This document shows, in pieces, positions 27,804-37,464 of a stretch of 64,000 nt of DNA (position 1 is its first letter; each line of letters opens with the position of its first letter). The notes under the pieces were generated by a model. It did no database searches and had not been told where the DNA came from. It worked only from the letters and a program-made list of their open reading frames with translations. Both the position numbers and the translations under genes were made by a program. Origin of the DNA: Streptomyces armeniacus. GTDB lineage: Bacteria > Actinomycetota > Actinomycetes > Streptomycetales > Streptomycetaceae. The DNA is taken from positions 7,593,383 through 7,657,382 of the forward strand of contig NZ_CP031320.1 of the NCBI RefSeq assembly GCF_003355155.1, written 5' to 3'.

Positions 27804-28190
27804 ATGGGCAGGAACCGCCGTACCGGAGTCACCAGGTATCTGAGCAGGATCGTCGACGCCACCGAGGACCTGGTCGACGACGTGCTCGACCGGGCCAACG
27901 ACGTCGAGTACGACGTACGCCAGACCCTCAGTGACGCCCTGGACGTGGACGACCCGGACGGAGACGACGACGAGGACGGCCGTGACCGCCGCCCCGGCGC
28001 CAAGGCCGACGGCGCGGGCGGCGGCACCGCTCGGGGGAGCGGACGGGGGAGTGGCCGGCGCGGCGACGCGGCGCCGGCCACGCGCAAGCGCGCCGCCGCG
28101 GCCGAGCCGCGGCCGCGTGAACTGGAGGAGCTGCGGGCCGAACTGGAGGAACTGGCCGACAAGGTCGCCCGGCTGACCGCCTCCCGGTAG
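27804..28190 (+). CDS. highly charged hypothetical protein upstream of UbiB-like kinase
   Basis: This encodes 128 residues: a helical N-terminus (TRYLSRIVDATEDLVDDVLD), a low-complexity Asp/Gly/Arg middle and a C-terminal leucine-heptad coiled coil (LEELRAELEELADKVARL). ATG 27804 follows GGAGAG. It lies nine bases before the UbiB-like gene and is probably co-translated with it, suggesting a scaffold or adaptor. I recognise no family. Confidence 0.65.
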   Translation: MGRNRRTGVTRYLSRIVDATEDLVDDVLDRANDVEYDVRQTLSDALDVDDPDGDDDEDGRDRRPGAKADGAGGGTARGSGRGSGRRGDAAPATRKRAAAAEPRPRELEELRAELEELADKVARLTASR

Positions 28191-28199
28191 GGGCGGCGC

Positions 28200-29717
28200 A
28201 TGGCCAACGGCAGAGCCCGCCTGGTGGCCCGTACGTTCGGCGGCCTGCTGCGGACCGAGGCGGCGGACGTCGCCCGCCTGCACGGCCGCCGCGCGGGCGA
28301 CGGACGGGACCGGGCCGAGGAACGGCGCGCCCGGCACGTACGGGAGGCGCTGGAGCGGCTCGGCCCGTTCTACATCAAGATCGGGCAGATCCTCGCCACC
28401 CGCCCGGACTTCGTGCCGCAGGTGATGATCGACGAGCTGGAGAAGTTGCACGACCAGGCGTCCACCCTCCCGTTCGGCGCGCTCGAACCGGTGCTGGCGG
28501 AGGACCTGGGCCGGGACTGGCGGCACCGGTTCCGCGAGATCGACACCGAACGGCCGCTGGGCACCGCCTCGCTGGCGCAGGTCTACCGCGCGGAGCTGTA
28601 CGACGGGCGGCAGGTCGCGGTCAAGATCCAGCGCCCCGGCATCCGGGCCGACGTGGCGGAGGACATGCGGCTGCTGCGGAGGGCGGCGCGGTTCGGCGCC
28701 CGGCGCGCGCCCCGCTTCAACCAGGTGGTGGATGTGGAGGCGATGCTCGGGGTCATCTTCGACGCGATGCGCCCCGAGCTCGACTTCGTACTGGAGGCGC
28801 GCAACATGAGACAGGCACGGAAAGCGGCCCGGGAGTTCGAGCACCTGACCGTGCCGCGGGTGATCCTCGCGACCCCGCGGGTGCTCGTACAGAGCCTGGC
28901 GCCGGGGCGCTCGATCCGCGAGGCGGACCGGGACGCGTTCACCGTACGGGAGCGCGAGGCGATCGGGCGCGACCTGCTGGCGTTCATGTACCGCGGCTAT
29001 TTCCTGGACCGGACTTTCCACGCCGATCCGCATCCGGGAAACGTGTTCGTGGCCCCCGGCAGAAAGGCCACGCTCATCGACTGGGGGATGGTCGGCAGAA
29101 TCGACAGGCCCATGAGCAACAGCATTCTGCTGCTGCTCCTCAATCTGGCGATGAACGACGGCGCGGGCGCGGCGCGCGCCTGGATCGACATGGGCAGCAC
29201 CACGGAGTGGTCGGAAGTCCCGGCATTCGCCGGCGACATGGCCTCACTCGTGCCGCAGGTGGCCACCGCCTCGCTGGAGGAACTCAATTTCGGCGTCACC
29301 CTGACCGCGGTGCTGCAGTATTCGACCCGGCGCGGCATCAGGACCAGTCCGATGGTCTCGGTGCTGGGAAAGTCGTTCGCCAATATCGAGGGCTCCATCC
29401 GGCATCTGTGCCCCGAACTCTCCCTCGTCGAGGTGTTCTCCGGGGAGCTGTCCGCGATCGTCACCGACCTCGTACGGGAGGCCTGCTCCAAGGAGCAGGC
29501 CGTACGCACCGCGCTGGAGGTCATCGCGGGCGGCGCCGTCCTGTCGCAGCAGCTCCGCGGCACCGCGCGGGACCTGGCGCACCGCGAACTCGCCTTCCGC
29601 GTCGCGGTGAACGGACAGGGCGCGCCCTCCGGCCGTACGCGGCGGCTGCGCGGTGCGGAGGCCGTACTGGCGCTCGGCGCGCTCGCGCTCTGGCAGCGGG
29701 AGAGACGCCGGAAATAG
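28200..29717 (+). CDS. UbiB/ABC1-family atypical kinase
   Basis: This 505-residue protein carries the ABC1 signatures: KxGQ motif (YIKIGQILATRPDFVP, near residue 57), Ala-rich nucleotide loop (PLGTASLAQVYRA), catalytic ADPHPGN near 281 and metal-binding IDWGMVG near 300. A C-terminal hydrophobic stretch (AEAVLALGALALW) may anchor it to the membrane. UbiB proteins act as ATPases in isoprenoid-lipid or quinone metabolism. The following dxs- and ispG-like genes fit an isoprenoid connection. Confidence 0.92.
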   Translation: MANGRARLVARTFGGLLRTEAADVARLHGRRAGDGRDRAEERRARHVREALERLGPFYIKIGQILATRPDFVPQVMIDELEKLHDQASTLPFGALEPVLAEDLGRDWRHRFREIDTERPLGTASLAQVYRAELYDGRQVAVKIQRPGIRADVAEDMRLLRRAARFGARRAPRFNQVVDVEAMLGVIFDAMRPELDFVLEARNMRQARKAAREFEHLTVPRVILATPRVLVQSLAPGRSIREADRDAFTVREREAIGRDLLAFMYRGYFLDRTFHADPHPGNVFVAPGRKATLIDWGMVGRIDRPMSNSILLLLLNLAMNDGAGAARAWIDMGSTTEWSEVPAFAGDMASLVPQVATASLEELNFGVTLTAVLQYSTRRGIRTSPMVSVLGKSFANIEGSIRHLCPELSLVEVFSGELSAIVTDLVREACSKEQAVRTALEVIAGGAVLSQQLRGTARDLAHRELAFRVAVNGQGAPSGRTRRLRGAEAVLALGALALWQRERRRK

Positions 29718-29826
29718 CCGCGGCGGTGCGCAACCCGTTCAACGGCACCGTTGGCGGTACTTCACGGCCAACTGCCCGCGCCCGTTGAATGGATGGGAAA
29801 TGTTCCCGAGGGGAAGCGCGTCCGAC

Positions 29827-31668
29827 ATGGCTGTCACATCCGTTACCACCGTCACCCCCGAATTCCCGCCCAGCCGCCGGCTCCGTGACCGCAGCAGTGC
29901 CGAGACCGCGCGGCTGGCCGAGGAGATCCGGACATTCCTCATCGAGCGGGTGACGCGGACGGGCGGCCATCTCGGCCCGAATCTCGGAATGGTCGAACTC
30001 ACTCTCGCGCTGCACCGGGTATTCGACTCGCCGCGCGACTCCCTCCTTTTCGACACGGGGCACCAGACCTACGTACACAAGATCCTCACCGGCCGCCAGA
30101 ACGGATTCCGCGGATTACGGACGCGCGGCGGGCTGTCCGGATACGCCAGTCGCGCCGAGTCCGCGCACGACCACATCGAGAACTCGCACGCCTCCGCCGC
30201 CCTCGCGTACGCCGACGGGCTGGCCAAGGCCCGCGCCCTGCACGGCGAGACCGACCGCCGCGTCGTCGCTGTCGTCGGCGACGGGGCGCCGCCCGGCGGG
30301 GACACGCGCGGCGCGGACACGCGCGGCGGCCACACGCACGGGAACGTCTTCGAGGCGCTCGGCTTCTTCTACCTCGGCCCTGTCGACGGCCACGACCTGC
30401 CGGCGCTCGAGGCCGCCCTGCGGCGCGCGCGGGACGCCGGGCGCCCCGTCGTGGTGCACGCCGTCACGGTGAAGGGGAAGGGGTACGAGCCCGCGGAGAC
30501 CGAACCGGACGACCGCATGCACACGGTGGGGCCCGCCGCCGCGCCTTCCCGTACGCCCGCGCCTTCCCGTACGCCCGCGCCTTCCCGTACTCCCGCTCCT
30601 GCCCGTACGCCCGCGCCTTCCCGTACGCCCGACCGCGCCTCCGCGCACACGCCGGACCGCCCCGGCTGGACCGAGGTGTTCAGCGCCGAACTGCGCACGC
30701 TCGCCCGCGAACGCCCCGACCTGGTGGCCATCACCGCCGCCATGCCGGGCCCCACCGGCCTCGCCCGGCTCGCCGCCGACGACCCCGGCCGCTGCTTCGA
30801 CGTGGGCATCGCCGAGCAGCACGCGGTCGCCTCCGCCGCCGGACTGGCCATGGGCGGCTGCCATCCGGTGGTCGCGGTGTACGCCACGTTCCTCAACCGC
30901 GCCTTCGACCAGGTGCTGATGGACGTGGCCCTGCACGGGCTGCCGGTCACCTTCGTACTGGACCGGGCCGGCATCACCGGGCCCGACGGGCCCAGCCACC
31001 ACGGCATGTGGGACCTGTCCGTGCTGGCGACGGTGCCCTGCCTGCGCGTCGCCGTACCGCGCGACGCGCAGACGCTGCGCGCGCAGCTCCGCGAGGCGGT
31101 GGAGCACAGCGACGGCCCCACCGCCGTACGTTTCCCCAAGGGCACCGTGGCGGCCGATACGCCCGCCGCCGAACGGTTCGGCACGCTCGACGTGCTGACC
31201 AGCGCGCCCGTACGGGACGTGCTGATCGTCTCCGCGGGCCCGTTCGCGCGTTCCGCGGTGGCGGCGGCCGGCCGGCTCACCGGGCAGGGCGTCCCCACCA
31301 CCGTGGTGGATCCGCGCTGGGCACTGCCGGTGCCGCCGGACCTCGTACGGCTCGCCGCGAAGTACCGGCTCGTGGTGACGGTGGAGGACAACACCCGTAC
31401 GGGCGGCGCCGGTACGGCTGTCGCCCAGGCCTGCCGCGACGCCGGGGTGGACACCCCGGTCGCGGTGTGCGGGCTGCCGCACGCGTTCGTACCGCACGGC
31501 ACACGCGCCGAACTCCTGCGCTCCGCCGGGCTGGACACCGACGGGCTCGTGCAGTCCGTACTGCGCGCCCGCGCCGGCTACTCGCTCGGCGGCACCCCCT
31601 CGTCCCTCACCGCGGCCCGGCAGACCGCGCCGGCCCACACGCCTTCGACCCCGGGGAGCGCCCGATGA
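29827..31668 (+). CDS. dxs: Dxs-like 1-deoxyxylulose-5-phosphate synthase, internally degenerate
   Basis: This encodes 613 residues (normal about 640). Ends and core match Dxs: [36 protein letters not shown], catalytic-Glu segment [15 protein letters not shown], and [13 protein letters not shown]. After GDGA near residue 150, however, the GALTGGMAWEALNN...NDN region that binds the thiamine-diphosphate/Mg2+ group is replaced by about 15 residues of Gly/Thr/Asp repeat before reappearing at [10 protein letters not shown] tandem SRTPAP repeat follows near 238-265. The missing Asn ligand argues against normal catalysis. It is coupled by ATGA to the IspG fragment. Confidence 0.8.
   Translation: MAVTSVTTVTPEFPPSRRLRDRSSAETARLAEEIRTFLIERVTRTGGHLGPNLGMVELTLALHRVFDSPRDSLLFDTGHQTYVHKILTGRQNGFRGLRTRGGLSGYASRAESAHDHIENSHASAALAYADGLAKARALHGETDRRVVAVVGDGAPPGGDTRGADTRGGHTHGNVFEALGFFYLGPVDGHDLPALEAALRRARDAGRPVVVHAVTVKGKGYEPAETEPDDRMHTVGPAAAPSRTPAPSRTPAPSRTPAPARTPAPSRTPDRASAHTPDRPGWTEVFSAELRTLARERPDLVAITAAMPGPTGLARLAADDPGRCFDVGIAEQHAVASAAGLAMGGCHPVVAVYATFLNRAFDQVLMDVALHGLPVTFVLDRAGITGPDGPSHHGMWDLSVLATVPCLRVAVPRDAQTLRAQLREAVEHSDGPTAVRFPKGTVAADTPAAERFGTLDVLTSAPVRDVLIVSAGPFARSAVAAAGRLTGQGVPTTVVDPRWALPVPPDLVRLAAKYRLVVTVEDNTRTGGAGTAVAQACRDAGVDTPVAVCGLPHAFVPHGTRAELLRSAGLDTDGLVQSVLRARAGYSLGGTPSSLTAARQTAPAHTPSTPGSAR
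30537..30627 (+). repeat. tandem 18-base repeat inside dxs
   Basis: About five imperfect copies of an 18-base unit (GCGCCTTCCCGTACGCCC) encode repeated PAPSRT residues in the linker between the two Dxs halves. Low-complexity slippage in a coding linker is the likely cause. Confidence 0.75.
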
Positions 31669-31952
31669 CGACCATCAACCTCGGCACGCCCGCAGGCCCT
31701 CCCACCGCCCGCCGCCGCGTGAGCCGGAAGATCCAGGTGGGGCCGGTGGCCGTGGGTGGTGACGCGCCGGTGTCCGTGCAGTCGATGACGACGACGCAGA
31801 CCGCGGATGTGGGTGCGACGTTGCAGCAGATCGCGGAGTTGACGGCGTCGGACGTGTTCAAGACGCTCGGCATCCCCGAGACGCCGCTCCCGCCCGCCGT
31901 ACGTGGTTTCGCCCCCGCGCGAAACAGTAACGCCCGCCGCGCCCGCCGCTGA
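31665..31952 (+). pseudogene. ispG: IspG (GcpE) N-terminal fragment
   Basis: This encodes 95 residues; full IspG is about 385. Residues 18-64 match the enzyme closely ([20 protein letters not shown], then [20 protein letters not shown] and ELTAS), after which the sequence turns into an unrelated basic tail ([16 protein letters not shown]). The Cys residues that hold the 4Fe-4S cluster and the rest of the barrel are missing, so it cannot make HMBDP. Its ATG overlaps the dxs stop (ATGA) behind GGGGAG, preserving the ancestral operon join. Confidence 0.8.
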
Positions 31953-31963
31953 GACTCCTCGCC

Positions 31964-33217
31964 ATGCGTACCTACCGCGAACTCTTCCGCACCCCGGAGT
32001 TCACCCCGCTCTTCCTCGCCTCCGCCGGGCACGTCGCGGGCCAGACCGTGAGCGGCCTGGCCCTGGGCACGCTCGTGTACGAGTCGACCGACTCGCCGCT
32101 GCTGTCCGCCCTCGCCGTCTTCGGCCCGTCCCTCGCGCAGGTGCTCGGTGCGACGACGCTGCTCTCGGCCGCCGACCGGCTGCCGCCACGCGCCGCGCTG
32201 ACCGGGGCCGCGCTGTTCTTCGCGCTGTGCACCGCCGTACAGGCCGTACCGGGGCTGCCCGTGTGGGCCGCGTTCGCGCTCCTGCTCGTCTTCGGCTTCG
32301 TCTCCGCGCTCGCCGGAGGAGTGCGCTACGGGCTGCTCAACGAGATCCTCACGAAGGACGGTTACCTGCTGGGCCGCTCCGTACTGAACATGTCCGCGGG
32401 CACCATGCAGATCTGCGGCTACGCGCTCGGCGGCGTCCTCGTCGCCACACTCTCGGCCCGCGGCGCGCTCCTGGCGGGCGCCGCCCTGTACGCGCTGGGG
32501 GCCGCGGCTGCCCGGACCGGCCTCAGCCACCGGTCACCGCGCGCCACGGGGCGCCCGTCGGTCCGCGAGACGTGGCGGAACAATGCGCTGCTGTGGTCCT
32601 CCGTACCCCGCCGCCACGTCTACCTCGCCCTCTGGGTGCCCAACGGCCTGATCGTCGGCTGCGAATCCCTCTACGTCTCGTACGCGCCGGAGCACGCCGG
32701 CCTGCTCTTCGCCGCCACGGCGCTGGGGATGCTCGCGGGGGACACGCTGACGGGCCGCTTCGTACCGAGGCGCTGGCGGCTGCGGCTGGGCGCACCGCTG
32801 CGGCTGCTGCTCGCCGTACCCTTCCTGATCTTCACGCTGCACCCGCCGCTGCCCCTGGCGCTGGCGGCCGTCACGGTCGCGGCGGTCGGCTTCGCGGCGA
32901 GCCTGCTGCTCCAGGAGCGGCTGATGGAGCTGACCCCGGACGAACTGAGCGGCCACGCGCTCGGCTTGCACTCGTCGGGCATGCTCACGATGCAGGGCGC
33001 GGGCGCGGCCCTCGCGGGCACGGCTGCCCAGCTCACGTCCCCGGCCACGGCGATGACCCTGATGGCGGCGGCCTCGGTCGTGGTGACCCTGACGCTGGCC
33101 CGGGGGCTGCGGGCGGTGGAACGGGCGGCGGCGGAGGCGGCGGGCGCAGCGGGAGAGGGCGCCGACTCCCGCGGACGGCGGCCCGCTTCGGCGGCGGAGG
33201 CGAACGCGGACGCGTAG
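31964..33217 (+). CDS. MFS-family transporter
   Basis: This 417-residue, about twelve-helix membrane protein is similar to MFS exporters. Helix 1 begins PLFLASAGHVAGQTVSGLAL; the cytoplasmic half-point loop lies near residue 190-210 (SHRSPRATGRPSV). The C-terminal tail is a charged disordered stretch. It starts 11 bases after the IspG fragment. Substrate cannot be read; the neighbouring streptogramin lyase makes drug export plausible but unproven. Confidence 0.85.
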   Translation: MRTYRELFRTPEFTPLFLASAGHVAGQTVSGLALGTLVYESTDSPLLSALAVFGPSLAQVLGATTLLSAADRLPPRAALTGAALFFALCTAVQAVPGLPVWAAFALLLVFGFVSALAGGVRYGLLNEILTKDGYLLGRSVLNMSAGTMQICGYALGGVLVATLSARGALLAGAALYALGAAAARTGLSHRSPRATGRPSVRETWRNNALLWSSVPRRHVYLALWVPNGLIVGCESLYVSYAPEHAGLLFAATALGMLAGDTLTGRFVPRRWRLRLGAPLRLLLAVPFLIFTLHPPLPLALAAVTVAAVGFAASLLLQERLMELTPDELSGHALGLHSSGMLTMQGAGAALAGTAAQLTSPATAMTLMAAASVVVTLTLARGLRAVERAAAEAAGAAGEGADSRGRRPASAAEANADA

Positions 33218-33370
33218 GCGACCGTACGGGCCTGCGGGGGCGTACGGGGCCCGTGCGCCGCGGTGGCCGCCGTGGCCGTGGCGCACGGAAATCCCGGAGC
33301 GTGCGCGCGACGGCCCCGTATAGCATCGGCAGCCGCTCCGCACCGTCCCACCAGGCGAGGAACCCGGCCC

Positions 33371-34279
33371 ATGCCGCATCATCAGACCGTCTCCGTCGCG
33401 GAGTTCGCCGTCTCCGGCCCCGAGGCCGGGCCGTACGGGATCACCGCCGGGCCGGACGGCGCCCTCTGGTTCACGATGGTTCACCACGGGCGGATCGGAC
33501 GGATTACGACCGGCGGCGACAGCACCTCGTACGTGCTGGCGTCGGACTCCGGCGGGCCGACGGTCATCACGGCGGGGCCCGACGGCGCGTTGTGGTTCAC
33601 CGAGTTCCGCGGGCATCGGATCGGCCGCATCAGTACGGGCGGTGAGATCGCCTCGTACGCGCTGCCGACGGCGGAGGCCGGGCCGTTCGGGATCGCGGCC
33701 GGGCCCGACGGGGCGCTGTGGTTCACCGAGGCCAGCGCCGGGCGGATCGGACGGATCACGACTGAGGGGCAGGTCACCGAGTTCCCGCTGCCGCTCCCGG
33801 GCGCCTTCCCGTCGGCCATCGCCGCCGGTCCGGACGACCGGATGTGGTTCACGATGAACCAGGCGAACGCCATCGGCGCGATCGGGCACGCGGGCGACGT
33901 GACCGTGTACCCGCTGCCGACGCCCGACGGCGCGCCTGTCGGCATCGCACGCGGCGCCGACGGCGCCATGTGGTTCGTCGAGATCGGCGCCGGTCAGGTC
34001 GGGCGGATCACGCCGGACGGCGGGATCGACGAGTTCCCCCTGCCCGACCGCGCGGCGCGCCCGCACGCCATCGCCGCCGACGGCTCCGATGCGGGAGGGG
34101 CCTGCTGGTTCACCGAGTGGGGCGCCAACCGCATCGGACGGATCACGGCCGACGGCCGTATCGACGAACACGGCCTGCCCAGCCCCGACTCGGAGCCCCA
34201 CGGCATCGCCTTGGGCCCGGACGGTGCCATGTGGACCGCGCTGGAGATCGGAACGATCGCGCGCCTGGCCGCTCCCTGA
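33371..34279 (+). CDS. vgb: virginiamycin B lyase (streptogramin B lyase)
   Basis: This 302-residue seven-bladed beta-propeller has repeated GPDGALWFT blades. Vgb opens the cyclic depsipeptide of type B streptogramins by elimination at the ester, without hydrolysis. The conserved C-terminal signature is present (RPHAIAADG, CWFTEWGANRIGRI, SEPHGIALGPDGAMW), holding the histidines and glutamates of the active site. Length is normal. ATG 33371 follows a GCGAGGA site. Such genes occur in producers and non-producers; activity should not be assumed. Confidence 0.88.
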   Translation: MPHHQTVSVAEFAVSGPEAGPYGITAGPDGALWFTMVHHGRIGRITTGGDSTSYVLASDSGGPTVITAGPDGALWFTEFRGHRIGRISTGGEIASYALPTAEAGPFGIAAGPDGALWFTEASAGRIGRITTEGQVTEFPLPLPGAFPSAIAAGPDDRMWFTMNQANAIGAIGHAGDVTVYPLPTPDGAPVGIARGADGAMWFVEIGAGQVGRITPDGGIDEFPLPDRAARPHAIAADGSDAGGACWFTEWGANRIGRITADGRIDEHGLPSPDSEPHGIALGPDGAMWTALEIGTIARLAAP

Positions 34280-34334
34280 GTTCCCGAGAGCCGGGCCGCC
34301 GTGCCGAACGTACCCAGCCCGGTGTTTCACCGTC

Positions 34335-35699
34335 CTACGCGGATCGGCAGGCAGGCCGGTTCGTGACGACGGACTGTGTCATGGTCCGGGCGCTGCCGAG
34401 GTAGGCGGAGGGGTCGCTCAGTTCCCGGATTCGGTGTTCGCCGAGGCTCGCGGTGATGTCCGGGGTCTTGAGCAGCTGGGCGGTCAGATCGGTGCCCGTT
34501 TCGATGGCACGGGTGCACGCGGCGTAGACGAGGTGGTGGGCTCGCTGGCGGCCGGTTCGGGGCGCGAGGGCCATCATGACGGCTTCGGCGAGGACCAGTC
34601 CGCCTGTCAGGCCGAGGTTGTCGCGCATGCGGGTGGTGTCGATCCGGAGGTTCGCCAGCGTGTGGGTCGCCTGGCCGAGGGAGGAGGACAGGAGGAGGAA
34701 GGTCTCCGGGATGACGGCCCATTCGACGTGCCACGGTCCGGTGGCGCGCTCGAAGTCCTGTACCGAGGCATCCAGCATGGCCGAGGCCTTGTCCCTGAGG
34801 AGTTTCGCGCACGCGATCACGAGTTCGCTGGAGATCGGGTTGCGTTTCTGCGGCATGGTGGAGCTTGCGCCGCGGCCCTCGGCGTAGGGCTCGGCGAGTT
34901 CCCCGAATTCGGTGGAGCACATCAGGGCGAGGTCGGTGCCGATCTTGCCGAGGGAGGCTCCGACGGCGGCGAGGAGCTGGACGATCGCGGTGAGGCCGTC
35001 CCGTGCCACGTGCCAGGTGATCTCCGGGTCCCGCAGGCCGAGTTCCGCGGCGAGTCCGGCGCGTACCTTCAGGGCCTCGGGGCCGGGCCCCAGGGAGGCC
35101 AGGGTGCCGGCGGCTCCGCCGAACTGGACCATCAGGTCCCGTCGCCGTACTTCGTGGAGCCGTTCGGCGTGGCGGTCCAGCGCGGAGAGCCAGACCGCGA
35201 CGCGGTATCCGAAGGTGATGGGCAGAGCGTGCTGGAGGTGGGTGCGGCCGGCGGTGACCGTGTCGGTGTGCTCGGCCGCCAAGTGCCGCAGGCGTTCGCG
35301 CAGCCGGTCGAGGCCGTACGTGATCAGGTCCAGGCCGTGGGCGCACTGCAGGACCGTCGTGGTGTCCATGATGTCCTGGGTGGTGGCGCCCCAGTGCAGG
35401 TAGCCGCCCGCGTCGCCGCACTGCTCGGCGAGCTGGGTGACGACGGGGAGAACGGGATATCCGACGTTGTCGGTGTCACGGCGCAGCCGTTCCCGGTCGA
35501 GTCGTGCGGGGTCGCACCGGGCGGCGATCGCCGCGGCGGCGTCCTGCGGGATGATGCCGACGCCTGCCTGGGCCCGTGCCAGTGCTGTTTCGACGCGGAC
35601 GATCGTCTCCAGGTAGGTGTCGTCGCTGAAGACGGCCCGCATGTGGGGCGTTCCGTACATGTTGCGGAACAGCGCCGAGTCGAAGACCGTGCTGCTCAT
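34335..35699 (-). CDS. fumarase/aspartase-superfamily lyase, PcaB-like
   Basis: This 454-residue protein has superfamily signatures: TTQDIMDT, HLQHALPITFGY and the mobile-loop motif SSTMPQKRNPIS near residue 280. Closest by eye are 3-carboxy-cis,cis-muconate cycloisomerase and argininosuccinate/adenylosuccinate lyases. The start overlaps the aldehyde dehydrogenase stop (ATGA). No other protocatechuate genes are present, so a different succinate- or fumarate-forming elimination linked to the upstream dehydrogenase is possible. Confidence 0.82.
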   Translation of the reverse strand: MSSTVFDSALFRNMYGTPHMRAVFSDDTYLETIVRVETALARAQAGVGIIPQDAAAAIAARCDPARLDRERLRRDTDNVGYPVLPVVTQLAEQCGDAGGYLHWGATTQDIMDTTTVLQCAHGLDLITYGLDRLRERLRHLAAEHTDTVTAGRTHLQHALPITFGYRVAVWLSALDRHAERLHEVRRRDLMVQFGGAAGTLASLGPGPEALKVRAGLAAELGLRDPEITWHVARDGLTAIVQLLAAVGASLGKIGTDLALMCSTEFGELAEPYAEGRGASSTMPQKRNPISSELVIACAKLLRDKASAMLDASVQDFERATGPWHVEWAVIPETFLLLSSSLGQATHTLANLRIDTTRMRDNLGLTGGLVLAEAVMMALAPRTGRQRAHHLVYAACTRAIETGTDLTAQLLKTPDITASLGEHRIRELSDPSAYLGSARTMTQSVVTNRPACRSA

Positions 35700-37219
35700 C
35701 GGCCGCTCTCCGGCGTCCCGGGGCGCGCTGCGGCGCTGTCACGGGCGGGGGCCGCCATGTCGATGGCGAGGTACTTCTGCTCCAGGTATTCGTCGATGCC
35801 GGTGTTGCCGCCTTCGCGGCCGACACCGGACTGCTTCATACCGCCGAAGGGAGCGCTGGGGTCGGAGACGTACCCGCGGTTGAGGCCGACCATGCCGGTC
35901 TCCAGCCGCTCGCTCACGCGCAGCGCCCGGTTCAGGTCCCGGGTGTAGACGTAGCCGACGAGGCCGAACTCGGTGTCGTTGGCGGCGTGCAGGGCTTCGT
36001 CTTCGGTGGTGAACGTCTGGATCGCGGCGACCGGGCCGAAGATCTCCTCGCGGGTGATCCGCGCGCCCGCGGGGATGCCGGTGAGGACGGTCGGGGGATA
36101 GAAGTACCCGGGGCCGTCGGGCAGTCGGCCGCCCGCGCGGATCGTGGCGCCGGCTGCGACCGCTTCGTCGACGAGGCCGGCCACCCGGCGCCGCTGGCGT
36201 TCGTCGATCAGCGGACCGAGGGCGGCCGTGGGGTCGGTGCCCGCGCCGAGGGCGACGCTGCTCATACGGGTGACCAGCTTGTCGGTGAACGCGTCGACGA
36301 CACCGGCGTGGACGTGGAAACGGTTGGCGGCGATGCACGCCTCGCCGATGTTGCGGAGCTTGGCGGTCATCGCACCGTCGACCGCGGCGTCGAGGTCGGC
36401 GTCCTCGAACACGATGAACGGGGCGTTGCCGCCGAGTTCCATGGAGGTCCGCAGGACGCCGCCGGCGGCCTGCGAGAGCAGCAGCCGTCCGACGGGGGTG
36501 GAACCGGTGAAGGACAGCTTGCGCAGCCTGCCGTCCCGTAGGAGCGGCTCGGTGACGGCCGCGGCCTGAGTGGTCGGAATGACGTTGAGTACGCCGTCGG
36601 GCAGCCCGGCCTCGGACAGCAGCGCGGCGAGGGCGGCGGTGGTCAGCGGGGTCTGCGGCGCGGGTTTGACGATCATGGTGCAGCCGGCGGCCACGGCCGG
36701 CCCGATCTTGCGCGCGGGCATGGCCAGCGGGGCGTTCCACGGTGTGATCAGCAGGCAGGGGCCGACCGGCTGGTGGGTGACCAGGACGCGGGCGGTGCCG
36801 TCCTCACTGACCTTCCAGGTGCCGTCGATACGGACGGCCTCCTCGCCGAACCAGCGCAGGTAGTTCGCGCCGTAGAGAACCTCAGCCCGGGACTCGGTCA
36901 GCGACTTGCCCATCTCCAGCGTGATGAGTGCCGCGAACTCCGCTGTGCGTTCGATCAGCAGGTCGTGCGCCCGGCGCAGGATCCTCGCGCGCCGCACCGG
37001 CGGGACAGCGGCCCACCCGGCTTGCGCCGCGCCGGCGGTGTCAAGGGCGGCCCGAGCGTCCGCCGCCGTGGCGTCGGCCACCTCGCACAGCGCCCGGCCG
37101 GAGGCCGGGTCCTCCACCGGGAAGGTCGCGCCCCCCTCGGCCGGCCGCCACTGGCCGCCCGTCAGCACCCCCTTCTCCACCCGAGCGATGACGTCCAGCC
37201 TGGGCATGGTCGTGTCCAT
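35696..37219 (-). CDS. NAD(P)-dependent succinate-semialdehyde dehydrogenase-like ALDH
   Basis: This 507-residue protein belongs to the aldehyde dehydrogenase superfamily: ITPWNAPLAMPARKIGPAVA, general-base segment SMELGGNAPFIVFEDADLD, nucleophile Cys in GEACIAANRF, and EIFGPVAAI. GabD-type succinate-semialdehyde oxidation is the best match. ATG 37219 follows AAGGAAGAG. It is the first gene of a two-gene operon with the PcaB-like lyase. Its upstream region contains tandem repeats. Confidence 0.88.
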   Translation of the reverse strand: MDTTMPRLDVIARVEKGVLTGGQWRPAEGGATFPVEDPASGRALCEVADATAADARAALDTAGAAQAGWAAVPPVRRARILRRAHDLLIERTAEFAALITLEMGKSLTESRAEVLYGANYLRWFGEEAVRIDGTWKVSEDGTARVLVTHQPVGPCLLITPWNAPLAMPARKIGPAVAAGCTMIVKPAPQTPLTTAALAALLSEAGLPDGVLNVIPTTQAAAVTEPLLRDGRLRKLSFTGSTPVGRLLLSQAAGGVLRTSMELGGNAPFIVFEDADLDAAVDGAMTAKLRNIGEACIAANRFHVHAGVVDAFTDKLVTRMSSVALGAGTDPTAALGPLIDERQRRRVAGLVDEAVAAGATIRAGGRLPDGPGYFYPPTVLTGIPAGARITREEIFGPVAAIQTFTTEDEALHAANDTEFGLVGYVYTRDLNRALRVSERLETGMVGLNRGYVSDPSAPFGGMKQSGVGREGGNTGIDEYLEQKYLAIDMAAPARDSAAARPGTPESGR

Positions 37220-37337
37220 GAGAACTCTTCCTTCTTCCTGCGGCGATCACGATCGTGGTGGGGGAGGAGCGAGGGGCGGGATGCCGCCGTCCCCGGAGCG
37301 CCTTGCGCGAGATCCGGGGACGGCAGCGCACCGGGGT

Positions 37338-37448
37338 GTGACGGCGCGCGGCACGCGGCTCGCGGCGTACGGCACATGGCATGCGGCTCGCGGCTCGCGG
37401 CGTACGGCGCACGGCATGCGGCTCGCGGCGTACGGCACGCGGCCCGCG
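37338..37448. repeat. tandem imperfect repeats in the intergenic region
   Basis: Three to four imperfect copies of a 25-35-base unit based on GGCATGCGGCTCGCGGCGTA occupy this stretch between the dehydrogenase and the DJ-1-type gene. They carry no credible frame. Confidence 0.7.
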
Positions 37449-37464
37449 TGACCGGCGGGGCCGC

